The translations under genes and the position numbers were made by a program. The notes below the pieces were generated by a model. The model was not told the origin of the DNA, made no database searches, and worked only from the letters and a program-made list of their open reading frames with translations. Of a stretch of DNA of 9,683 nt, positions 1-6,502 are shown in pieces. Source of the stretch: an uncultured Clostridium sp. (GTDB lineage Bacteria; Bacillota; Clostridia; TANB77; CAG-508). Positions within the stretch are counted from its first letter, which is position 1, and every line of letters starts with the position of its first letter. The stretch lies in assembly GCA_947062645.1 (NCBI GenBank), contig CAMSQT010000034.1, positions 1 through 9,683 on the forward strand. Direction: 5' to 3'.

Positions 1-45
1 ACACTCGATCCAACACTCTTTCCCTACACGACGCTCTTCCGATCT
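1..45 (+). other. Illumina sequencing adapter left at contig end (not biological)
   Basis: Bases 13-45 match the TruSeq read-1 adapter, beginning ACACTCTTTCCC and ending CTCTTCCGATCT. Bases 1-4 (ACAC) are the end of the P5 arm and bases 5-12 (TCGATCCA) sit exactly where an 8-base i5 index belongs. The arrangement ACAC, 8-mer, read-1 primer is diagnostic of a dual-index library. Genomic sequence starts at about base 46, so whatever lies upstream of uppS in the genome is missing here. Confidence 0.97.
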
Positions 46-70
46 GTTAAAAATAACAAAGAAAGTAGGT

Positions 71-101
71 GATGTTTTTTGACCCCGTCCCAAAAAACAT
101 C
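71..101. repeat. REP-like hairpin element, copy 1 (inverted relative to copy 2)
   Basis: Arms GATGTTTTTTG (71-81) and CAAAAAACATC (91-101) pair perfectly around a short C-rich loop. Read on the minus strand the element has the form CGATG, T-run, GGGACG, two purines, GTC, A-run, CATC. The same plan occurs at 9078-9111 in the opposite orientation, so the two are copies of one dispersed element rather than chance hairpins. No T-tract follows on either strand, so this copy does not look like an intrinsic terminator. It lies between a Shine-Dalgarno-like AGTAGGTGAT (64-73) and the uppS start codon. Confidence 0.65.
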
Positions 102-109
102 GAAAAATC

Positions 110-823
110 ATGAACTTTAACAAAGAAAACATGCCAAGGCATATTGGAATCATAATGGATGGAAATAGAAGATGGGCAAAAGCACAAGGAAAACCAGTTA
201 GTTATGGACACAAAGAAGGTGCTAAAACGCTAGAAAAAATTGTAAGATATGCCAATAAAATAGGACTAGAATATATAACGGTATATGCTTTTTCAACGGA
301 AAACTGGAAGCGAGCAGAAGACGAGGTGAAAGCTTTAATGTTATTACTTCAAAACTATTTAGACGATTATTCAAAAAGAGCCGATACTGAAAACATAAAA
401 GTAAAAATACTAGGAGACATATCAGCCTTATCAACAGGAATGCAAAAAAGTATTAGAAACTGTATGGAAAGAACTAAAAACAATACAGGTGTTACCTTTA
501 ATATAGCCTTAAATTATGGAGGAAGAGACGAACTAACCAAAGCTACCAAACAAATTGCTACCATGGTAAAAAACAATGAAATCAAGATAGAAGACATAAC
601 CGAAAAAACAATAGAAGAAAATCTATACACAAAAGGGCAACCAGACTTAGATTTAGTTATTCGAACTAGTGGAGAAAAAAGACTAAGTGGATTCTTAACA
701 TGGCAATCTGTTTATGCAGAAATTTTAGTAATTGACAAAAATTGGCCAGACTTTGAAGAAAAAGATTTAGACCAAGCAATTATAGAATATCAAAAAAGAA
801 CAAGAAAATTTGGAGCAGGGTAA
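110..823 (+). CDS. uppS: Undecaprenyl diphosphate synthase (cis-prenyltransferase)
   Basis: This 237-aa protein is predicted to condense farnesyl diphosphate with eight isopentenyl diphosphates into C55 undecaprenyl diphosphate, the lipid carrier precursor for peptidoglycan and teichoic acid assembly; it acts at the inner face of the membrane. Visible family hallmarks are HIGIIMDGNRRWA (residues 11-23, with Mg-binding Asp17), the FSTENWKR block near 72-79, and IRTSGEKRLS (184-193) with the diphosphate-binding Arg185, Arg191 and Ser193, then Glu204. Length is slightly below the usual 240-260 aa. The start at 110 is uncertain: no Shine-Dalgarno lies just upstream, but AGTAGG at 64-69 would lie close to it if the 71-101 hairpin folds. 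An internal ATG at 131 (MPRHIG) is the alternative. The cdsA gene follows after 23 bases, as in most Firmicutes. No frame disruption is seen. Confidence 0.95.
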   Translation: MNFNKENMPRHIGIIMDGNRRWAKAQGKPVSYGHKEGAKTLEKIVRYANKIGLEYITVYAFSTENWKRAEDEVKALMLLLQNYLDDYSKRADTENIKVKILGDISALSTGMQKSIRNCMERTKNNTGVTFNIALNYGGRDELTKATKQIATMVKNNEIKIEDITEKTIEENLYTKGQPDLDLVIRTSGEKRLSGFLTWQSVYAEILVIDKNWPDFEEKDLDQAIIEYQKRTRKFGAG

Positions 824-846
824 AAGAGATAGGAAAGGAAAAAAAG

Positions 847-1650
847 ATGGATATAAAAAGAGTTACATCAAGTTTATTAGGGTTTCCTCTAGTATTAATA
901 ATTTTTTTATTAGGGAATAAAATAGTAGTAGATATAGCACTTGTGGTAATTGCGATACTTAGTATGAGTGAGTATTTTAATGCTATAACCAAGATAGCAA
1001 AGCCAGTAAAATGGTTAGGATATCTTAGTTGTGTAAGCATAGCATTTATCCATGTGATACCACAAGAATATTTAAATATGGTAGTAACCCTTTCTGTGCC
1101 AACCATTTTGATTATTCTATTTTTACAGGTAATAGCAACGGATATGAAAACTACTTTTAAAGATATTGCTTATACTTTTGTAGGAATTTTTTATGTTGTA
1201 TTTTTTATTATGTTTGTTGCCTTTATCAATGGAATGCCAAATGGAAATATATTAATCTGGTATGCCATTTTTGCGGCTTGGGGAACAGACATATCTGCTT
1301 ATGTTATAGGAAAACACTTTGGAAAACATAAATTTAGCAAAGTAAGTCCTAAAAAATCAATTGAAGGTTGTATAGGAGGCGTTATCGGGGCTATACTATT
1401 AATGCTTGCTTATACCTATTTTGCTAACAATTATTGGGGAATGAATTATTCTTATTTGTTTATAACAGGAATGGGAGTAATACTAAGCTTAGTTGGGCAA
1501 ATAGGAGATTTTGCAGCATCTAGCATTAAAAGATTTGTAGATATTAAAGACTATAGCAATTTAATACCAGGACATGGTGGTATGCTAGATAGAATCGATA
1601 GCTTAATCTTTTTGGCACCATTTGCTTATGCGTTATTCACATTGTTATAA
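847..1650 (+). CDS. cdsA: Phosphatidate cytidylyltransferase (CDP-diglyceride synthase)
   Basis: This 267-aa integral membrane enzyme is predicted to make CDP-diacylglycerol from CTP and phosphatidic acid, the branch point for phosphatidylglycerol and cardiolipin. The C-terminal family signature is complete: SIKR (226-229), KDYS (234-237), IPGHGGMLDRIDS (240-252), including the metal/substrate-linked Asp248, Arg249 and Asp251. Several long hydrophobic segments precede it (roughly residues 12-45, 55-70, 78-97, 104-125, 133-152, 176-192 and 201-222), consistent with the usual polytopic topology. The start has a clear Shine-Dalgarno AGGAAAGG (831-838). Its place directly after uppS is the conserved Firmicute envelope-lipid order. 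The gene normally next in line, dxr, is not present here. Confidence 0.96.
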   Translation: MDIKRVTSSLLGFPLVLIIFLLGNKIVVDIALVVIAILSMSEYFNAITKIAKPVKWLGYLSCVSIAFIHVIPQEYLNMVVTLSVPTILIILFLQVIATDMKTTFKDIAYTFVGIFYVVFFIMFVAFINGMPNGNILIWYAIFAAWGTDISAYVIGKHFGKHKFSKVSPKKSIEGCIGGVIGAILLMLAYTYFANNYWGMNYSYLFITGMGVILSLVGQIGDFAASSIKRFVDIKDYSNLIPGHGGMLDRIDSLIFLAPFAYALFTLL

Positions 1651-1660
1651 AAGTAATAAT

Positions 1661-1693
1661 GTCACCATTTAAACTTAGGTCACCAGTGGTGAC
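1661..1693 (+). promoter_or_regulatory. Short palindrome/hairpin between cdsA and rseP
   Basis: GTCACCA (1679-1685), a single G, then TGGTGAC (1687-1693) form a perfect odd palindrome. A third copy of the arm, GTCACCA at 1661-1667, lies upstream, so the TGGTGAC arm can pair with either copy, giving two mutually exclusive hairpins. Only TTTG follows, so it is a poor intrinsic terminator. It could be an operator for a dimeric protein, an RNA processing site or an attenuator; the sequence does not say which. It occupies the spot where dxr often sits. Confidence 0.4.
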
Positions 1694-1718
1694 TTTGATA
1701 AATTAAAGGAGGAAAAAA

Positions 1719-2970
1719 TTGATAGCTTTTATAATTTCAGCAATAAAAATAATTGTGTTATTAGGTGTTCTAATTACTATTCATGAATTAGGGCATTTTA
1801 TTGTAGCAAAACTTTGTCATGTAAAGGTAAATGAGTTTGCGATTGGGTTTGGACCAACCATATTTCAAAAACAGGGAGAAGAAACTAAATACACCCTAAG
1901 ATTAATTCCACTAGGGGGATTTAACAGTTTAGAAGGAGAGGACGAGGAGTCAAATGACGATAGGTCTTTTTCCAAAGCAAGTATTCCTAAAAGAATGGCA
2001 ATTGTATTTGCTGGTGCTACGGTTAATATTATTTTTGCTATTATTGTTTATTTTATCATTACAGCAACTGGACGGAACCTATATTTCTAACGAAATTGAA
2101 GAGGTTATAGATGGTTATGCAGCAAGAAACTATGGATTGCAAGCTGGAGATAAAATGATAGAAGGAAATGGAGAAAAAATAAGCAGTAAAAAGGATTTAA
2201 ATGAAGTATTAGAAAAGTCACAAGGAAAAGAGATAAAAGTAAAGATAGATAGACAAGGAGAAATTTTAGAATATAATATCCTTCCTAGTGAAGTAAAAAC
2301 AAAGGTAACCGGTATTTATTTAGATGAAAAATGTAAGATTGTAACAGTAGGAAAGGGAAGTCCAAGTGAACGCCAAGGCGTGCAAGCAAATGATAAATTG
2401 CTAAAGGTAAATGGTGTAGAGATAAAAGAAGATACAAATCTTGCTATACAAGAGATTAACAAAAAAGGTGTAAATACTATGTCTCTTACCATAAAAAGAG
2501 GAGAAGAAGAGTTAATAATTGAAGTCACACCAGATTATGAAAGCACCTACTTATTAGGCGTTAATTTAAAAGAAGCAGAAGATACTTTTATTAACAGATG
2601 TATTAATGGTGGGATGCAAACACAAGAGTTTTTAGTATCTATTGTTGATAATTTGAAACAATTGTTTACAGGTCATGTAGGAGTTGACCAGATGATGGGT
2701 CCTGTTGGTATTTCACAAGTGGTGGCAAAGACGAATGGAATAGCAGAGTTTTTCCAAATGATGGCATTGATTTCGTTATCTTTGGGAGTTACGAATTTAC
2801 TTCCGATTCCAGCCTTAGATGGTGGAAAAATTTTGATTTTATTAATTGAAGCGGTTCGTCGAAAACCTATGAAACAGCAAACAGAAGTAAATATCCAGTT
2901 ATTAGGTTTTGCTATTTTGATTGCCCTTTCTTTATATGTGACATATCAAGATGTTTTACGAATATTTTAA
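1719..2970 (+). CDS. rseP: Site-2 membrane metalloprotease RseP/RasP, needing a +1 shift at C2073
   Basis: Skipping C2073 gives a continuous 416-aa intramembrane zinc protease that would cleave anti-sigma factors and leftover signal peptides in the membrane. The start is TTG at 1719, six bases after AAAGGAGG. The first transmembrane helix carries zinc-binding HELGH (22-26). Two PDZ-like domains follow (about 122-190, with AGDKMIEGNG; about 207-271, with ANDKLLKVNG). The second catalytic motif NLLPIPALDGG (359-369) supplies Asp367, and a last helix ends the protein. Two PDZ domains recall E. coli RseP; B. subtilis RasP has one. Without the shift, frame 1 stops at 2090, losing everything after the first membrane portion. 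Both parts carry intact conserved motifs and the join falls between them, which argues against a decaying gene. A separate gene starting in the second frame is unlikely because no ribosome site precedes it. Confidence 0.93.
2070..2079 (+). other. +1 frameshift site GGA-CGG-A in rseP
   Basis: Frame 1 reads GGA (2070-2072) then CGG (2073-2075) and stops at 2088-2090. Omitting C2073 reads GGA, GGA, ACC and joins ITATG to GTYISNEIEEV, with the new Gly at residue 119. This is the first of four such sites. It may be programmed recoding or a base-insertion error. Confidence 0.85.
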
Positions 2971-3011
2971 GGAGAAAAAGAAAAAATAATACAAAAGAAA
3001 GTAGGAATTGT

Positions 3012-4854
3012 ATGAAAAATATAACTAGTGTAAAAAGAAAAGAAGAAGGTATTACATTAATAGCTTTAATCATTACGATAATTATTTTATTAATTTTAGC
3101 AGGGATAGCAATTGCGACATTAACAGGAGAAAATGGATTATTGCGGAAAAGCAGATACAGCAAAACAAAAAACAGAAGAAGAAACCGCAAAGGAAAAAGT
3201 AAACTTAGCAATAGGAAGCAGTATAGAACAAGATGGAAGTCTAAATGTAGAAGACTTTAAAGTTGAAATTAATAGATTTGGTGGAAAAGTGATTGAAGAA
3301 ACGGAAACACATATTACAGTAGAAATAGATGGATATGAAGCTATTGTCGAGATTAGCAGTAAAAAAATAATAAAATTTGAAAAAAAAGGTGGTATTTTGC
3401 CAGAAGTAGAAGTTGGCTTATATCAAGAAAATGGGAATGAATTAGAAGAAGGAACTTCATATGAAAAAGTAAAAATCGTAGTAAATATCATAAATGAGGA
3501 AGAATTAGAAAAGATAGATTCTATTATAGTGACTAATTCAAATGGAGAAAGTTATCAAGCAGGAGAAGATAAAAGCGTTATTGTTGCAGGAACAGGGACT
3601 TACACCATAACAGTAACAGCGACAACTGATGGTAGCCAAAAACAAACAACGATAAAAATTCCAATTAAAGCAGCACATAAGTACTGGAAAATAATAACGA
3701 AAGAAGACTTAGGTTGGTATAACTATGGAGATGCTAAAGTAAATGAACCAAAACTTGTAGGAGAAATGACACCTATCAAATATGTAGGAGAAAATCAAAC
3801 AGGAAATAAATGGGCAAATGCAACAACAGCAGATGGAAGCATGTGGGTTTGGATACCAAGATATGCGTATAAAATAACATCAGGGTATCATTCTTCTACA
3901 GCAGGAACCATTGAAATTGCATTTCTTGATACAAAGGATAACTTTTTAAATGGAGAAACAGGTGAAATAACAAGAAATTTAAGAGATAATGGAGCTGGTA
4001 CAACCAAATGGTTAGTACACCCAGCCTTTACCAGTGATGCAACAGCTGGAGGAGGATTTGGAGAGTTAGAAGGCTTGTGGGTTGGAAAGTTTGAAACTAC
4101 AGGTTCTACGGCTGTTTTTAATGTTTTGCCAGGGAAGAAGCCAGTGAGATCATATGAAGTGAATAAACTATATCAATTGGCTAAAAATAGTAAGTTTGAA
4201 GAAGTAATAGAACTAAATTCCCATATGGCTAAAAATAGTGAATGGGGTGCTGTTGCTTATTTAGGACACAGTAAATATGGAACAAATGGAGCTAAGATTG
4301 AATCACATAAATCATATAATGGACAGTATAGTATGGAAACAGGTGGTACGCATGTAATTGAAAACATTTATACAACAAATAAAAAACAGAGTACAACCTT
4401 CAATGCTTTTGGAGTTTATGACTTAAATAGTGGAAGTGTAGAAATTACTGCATCCTATATAAATGATTTTAGTGGACCAAATGAAGCAGATAGACATAGA
4501 TATTGTGGTACAAATAAAGGAGATTTATATGGAGCTGATGAGGCAGAAAGATCAACTTCTACTGCATATAAAACCGTATATCCTTCTAGCCGTAACTCTT
4601 ATAAGGAATTAGATTTTGCAGGTGATGCTATCTATGAAACGTCTGATGGATCAGAAAAACGCACTGAGTCTGCATGGACTAGCAATGGAAGTGCTTGTGA
4701 TAACACTTATATGCCTTTTTGGAGATATCCTGTTTTTGGCAGACCAGGTGCTTTCGGATGGAATGCAGGTTCAAACATAGTAGGAGGTGGCACTGGTTAT
4801 TGGGGAACTGGGTATGGCACTAGTGCAGTAAGACTTGTCTTAGCAATCATGTAG
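3012..4854 (+). CDS. Prepilin-like surface protein with Ig-like and C-type lectin/FGE-like domain, +1 shift at C3144
   Basis: Skipping C3144 gives a 613-aa protein. The N-terminus has a short basic leader ending EEG (residues 11-13), then ITLIALIITIIILLILAG, the class III-like prepilin start common in clostridia. Position +5 after the predicted cut is Ala, not the Glu of canonical type IV pilins. Residues about 45-110 are a charged stalk, about 120-210 a beta-rich Ig-like stretch, and about 275-613 resemble the FGE-like/C-type-lectin family of surface proteins: WVWIPRY (278-284), GLWVGKFE (354-361), MAKNSEWGAVAYL (405-417), FGVYDL (466-471), and a Gly/Tyr-rich tail RPGAFGWNAGSN ending VRLVLAI. 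The tail resembles variable regions of DGR target proteins. Translation starts at ATG 3012 after AGGA (3003-3006), 41 bases past rseP with no terminator between, so it may be read through from rseP. A terminator follows at 4911. A ligand is not predictable. Confidence 0.85.
3141..3150 (+). other. +1 frameshift site TTG-CGG-A in the first prepilin-like gene
   Basis: Frame 1 reads TTG (3141-3143) then CGG (3144-3146) and would end in a basic 82-aa product. Omitting C3144 joins TGENGLL to GKADTAKQKTEEETAKEK, the usual charged segment after a prepilin helix. Gly45 is the codon after the shift. The new frame then stays open to 4854. Confidence 0.85.
4741..4854 (+). other. Candidate DGR-type variable region, first prepilin-like gene
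   Basis: Residues 577-613 follow the plan R-x-G, aromatic, G-S-N, run of small/aromatic residues, then VRLVL, typical of the ligand-binding end of C-type-lectin DGR targets. From 4789 the codons are GGC ACT GGT TAT TGG GGA then ACT GGG TAT GGC ACT AGT. Most end in C or T, as expected if AAY codons of a template were randomised at their first two bases. No reverse transcriptase or template repeat is in this window, so this is inference. Confidence 0.4.
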
Positions 4855-4910
4855 TTTTATGAAAATAATATTTTAAAAATTAGGAATTATAGATTGAATT
4901 TTTTAGTAAG

Positions 4911-4937
4911 AAAGCGAGCTTAATTGCTTGCTTTTTT
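4911..4937 (+). terminator. Rho-independent terminator after the first prepilin-like gene
   Basis: AAGCGAGC (4912-4919) pairs with GCTTGCTT (4926-4933), with one G-U pair, across a six-base loop, and a run of T ends at 4937. It separates transcription of the two prepilin-like genes, implying that the second has its own promoter somewhere in 4938-5030, although no convincing -35/-10 pair is seen there. Confidence 0.85.
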
Positions 4938-5045
4938 AATGGTAGTATAGTAGAATAATACTGTCGATAGAAGAAAGATATGACTAAAGTGTAATTGAAA
5001 ATAGAAACTTAAGAAAATGAAGAAAAATGAAGGGAGAATCAAAAG

Positions 5046-6320
5046 ATGAGAAAAGGAAAGCAAGGAAACAAGGGAATAACACTGATTGCTTTGATAGTTA
5101 CAGTTATTGTTCTTTTAATACTAGCAGGAATTACAATTGGAGCATTAACAGGTGATAATGGAATTATAAAAGAAGCTAGGTCTTCGAAAGAATCAGCAGA
5201 AAAAGCAACACTAGAAGAACAAGTAGAGGCTGCTATTATTATTGCTGAACAAAAATATAGGAACCCAACGTTAGCTCAAGTGATTGAGGAGATTATGAAG
5301 ATTGAAACAGTAAAAAGTGTAGACAGCGATACAGGAAATGTTGTAAGTACGTTAGGATATGTGATTGAAGGGAAATTGGAGGATTATTTACCACTATATA
5401 ATACAGCATCAATGATAGAAAGTGCGAAGAAACAAAATAAGCCATTTGAAAATAAAGCTGAAATACAAGATACTTTTGGAAATAAAGTAGTAGTACCAGA
5501 GGGATTTAAAATAGCAAATGATTCAGGTAACAATGTAACAGAGGGAGTAGTAATAGAAGATGTAAGTTATGGAGAATCTGCTGGAAGTCAGTTTGTTTGG
5601 ATACCAGTAGGAACAGTTTATAAAAATGATAGTAAAACAGAAACTGAAATAATTACATTAGGAAGATATAGCTTTGATGATACAACAGGAGAACCAACTG
5701 ATTATTCTGGAGCTTATAAAGAAGACAATACAAAAAATATAGAAGATTTTAAAACTAGTGTGAATACTAATCATGGTTATTATATTGGTAGATATGAAGC
5801 AAGAGTAGCAGAACAAAGAATTGAAGGAACAGATAATATTGAAGAATTAAAAAAAGTAACAATAAAAGCAAATGATTTTGTTTATAATTTTATAACTCAA
5901 CCACAAGCAGTACAGTTAAGCCAAGAAATGTATGAAAACAATGAAATTACAAGTTATTTAATAAACAGTTATGCGTGGGATACAGCTATTGTGTTTTTGC
6001 AGAAATTTGATGACAGAGCCAATAAAACAAAACCATATTCGATAGATAAAAGTATTGGATTAGCTTCTTATGAGGACTATAGAAAAGGGAGTAACAATTT
6101 AACAAGGGTAGAACTGCAAGATAAAATTTGTAATGTTTGGGATATGGCGACTGGAGGGGGACGTGAATATACAACGGAAAGGAGCTCAACTTCTTATATT
6201 ACAAGAGGATGGCCACAGTGGCAAGGAGGTTATGGAATACTGGTGAGGGGGAGCTCTTGGCGTAAAACTACTAGCGGAGTCAGTAGTAGCAATATTACTT
6301 TTAGAGTTATAATCTATTAA
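5046..6320 (+). CDS. Prepilin-like surface protein with C-type lectin/FGE-like C-terminus
   Basis: This 424-aa protein has an unbroken frame. A basic leader ends at Gly10 (KQGNKG), followed by ITLIALIVTVIVLLILAG, a prepilin-type hydrophobic helix again with Ala instead of Glu at +5. Residues 45-75 are a charged helical stretch. The remainder shows FGE/lectin-fold landmarks in order: FVWIPVG (183-189), YIGRYEA (246-252), SYAWDTAIVFLQ (about 306-317), NVWDMATGGG (363-372), LVRGSSW (399-405) and FRV (419-421). These match the pattern NVWDM...RGGSW...FRV typical of this fold, and the final residues look like a diversified ligand-binding tip. ATG 5046 follows AGGGAG (5031-5036) at 9 bases. It is a diverged paralogue of the protein encoded just upstream; the two share the leader plan but little else by eye. 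It is likely anchored or assembled at the cell surface; substrate unknown. True sulfatase-modifying activity is unlikely because no catalytic Cys pair is apparent. Confidence 0.85.
   Translation: MRKGKQGNKGITLIALIVTVIVLLILAGITIGALTGDNGIIKEARSSKESAEKATLEEQVEAAIIIAEQKYRNPTLAQVIEEIMKIETVKSVDSDTGNVVSTLGYVIEGKLEDYLPLYNTASMIESAKKQNKPFENKAEIQDTFGNKVVVPEGFKIANDSGNNVTEGVVIEDVSYGESAGSQFVWIPVGTVYKNDSKTETEIITLGRYSFDDTTGEPTDYSGAYKEDNTKNIEDFKTSVNTNHGYYIGRYEARVAEQRIEGTDNIEELKKVTIKANDFVYNFITQPQAVQLSQEMYENNEITSYLINSYAWDTAIVFLQKFDDRANKTKPYSIDKSIGLASYEDYRKGSNNLTRVELQDKICNVWDMATGGGREYTTERSSTSYITRGWPQWQGGYGILVRGSSWRKTTSGVSSSNITFRVIIY
6246..6317 (+). other. Candidate DGR-type variable region, second prepilin-like gene
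   Basis: Between RGSSW (401-405) and FRV (419-421) the codons are CGT AAA ACT ACT AGC GGA GTC AGT AGT AGC AAT ATT ACT. Nearly all end in C or T, although this AT-rich genome favours A-ending ACA and GGA. NNY runs at the lectin tip are what adenine-directed mutagenesis of AAY codons leaves. The stretch is also richer in G and C than its surroundings. No template repeat or reverse transcriptase is visible here. Confidence 0.4.
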
Positions 6321-6414
6321 AAATATTAGTAATATTAAATTAATTATAGATACAAAAATAGAAATACAAAATTTAAATTAGATATCTAAGATGAAAAACT
6401 TCTTCAAAAACCAA
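6321..6414. other. AT-rich spacer after the second prepilin-like gene
   Basis: Just past the stop codon AATATTA, G, TAATATT (6322-6336) forms a weak all-AT palindrome without a T-tract. The rest is A/T-rich with no credible gene or RNA; the glgP promoter follows. Confidence 0.5.
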
Positions 6415-6443
6415 TTGACAAAAACCAAGATTTAATAGATAAT
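6415..6443 (+). promoter_or_regulatory. Sigma-A type promoter for glgP
   Basis: A perfect -35 box TTGACA (6415-6420) is followed by exactly 17 bases and a -10 box GATAAT (6438-6443, five of six consensus bases). It lies about 60 bases before the glgP start, leaving a short A-rich leader with AAAGGAGG at 6485-6492. This makes glgP its own transcription unit, separate from the prepilin-like genes. Confidence 0.8.
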
Positions 6444-6502
6444 ATAGATACGAAAAAATCAAAAGAAAAAACAAAGAAAAACACAAAGGAGGAACAAATA
6501 AA

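Noticed and set aside
1719..2970. rseP, glgP, purA and a pilin-like gene as ordinary pseudogenes
   Set aside because: Each has exactly one lesion of one identical type, no other stops, and all conserved motifs on both sides; three of them are core genes. Random decay would not repeat C-before-GG four times.
1954..2970. Independent genes starting at internal ATGs 1954, 3133 and 7044
   Set aside because: These ATGs lie inside the family alignment of the preceding frame or beyond the true join, lack Shine-Dalgarno sites and would cut conserved domains.
3838..4854. True sulfatase-modifying (formylglycine-generating) enzyme activity for the pilin-like proteins
   Set aside because: Only the fold pattern is similar; the catalytic cysteines are not apparent and the prepilin anchor suggests a binding role.
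4924..4951. Possible promoter TTGCTT-16-TATAGT before the second prepilin-like gene
   Set aside because: The -35 box lies inside the terminator stem and both boxes are weak; not strong enough to annotate.
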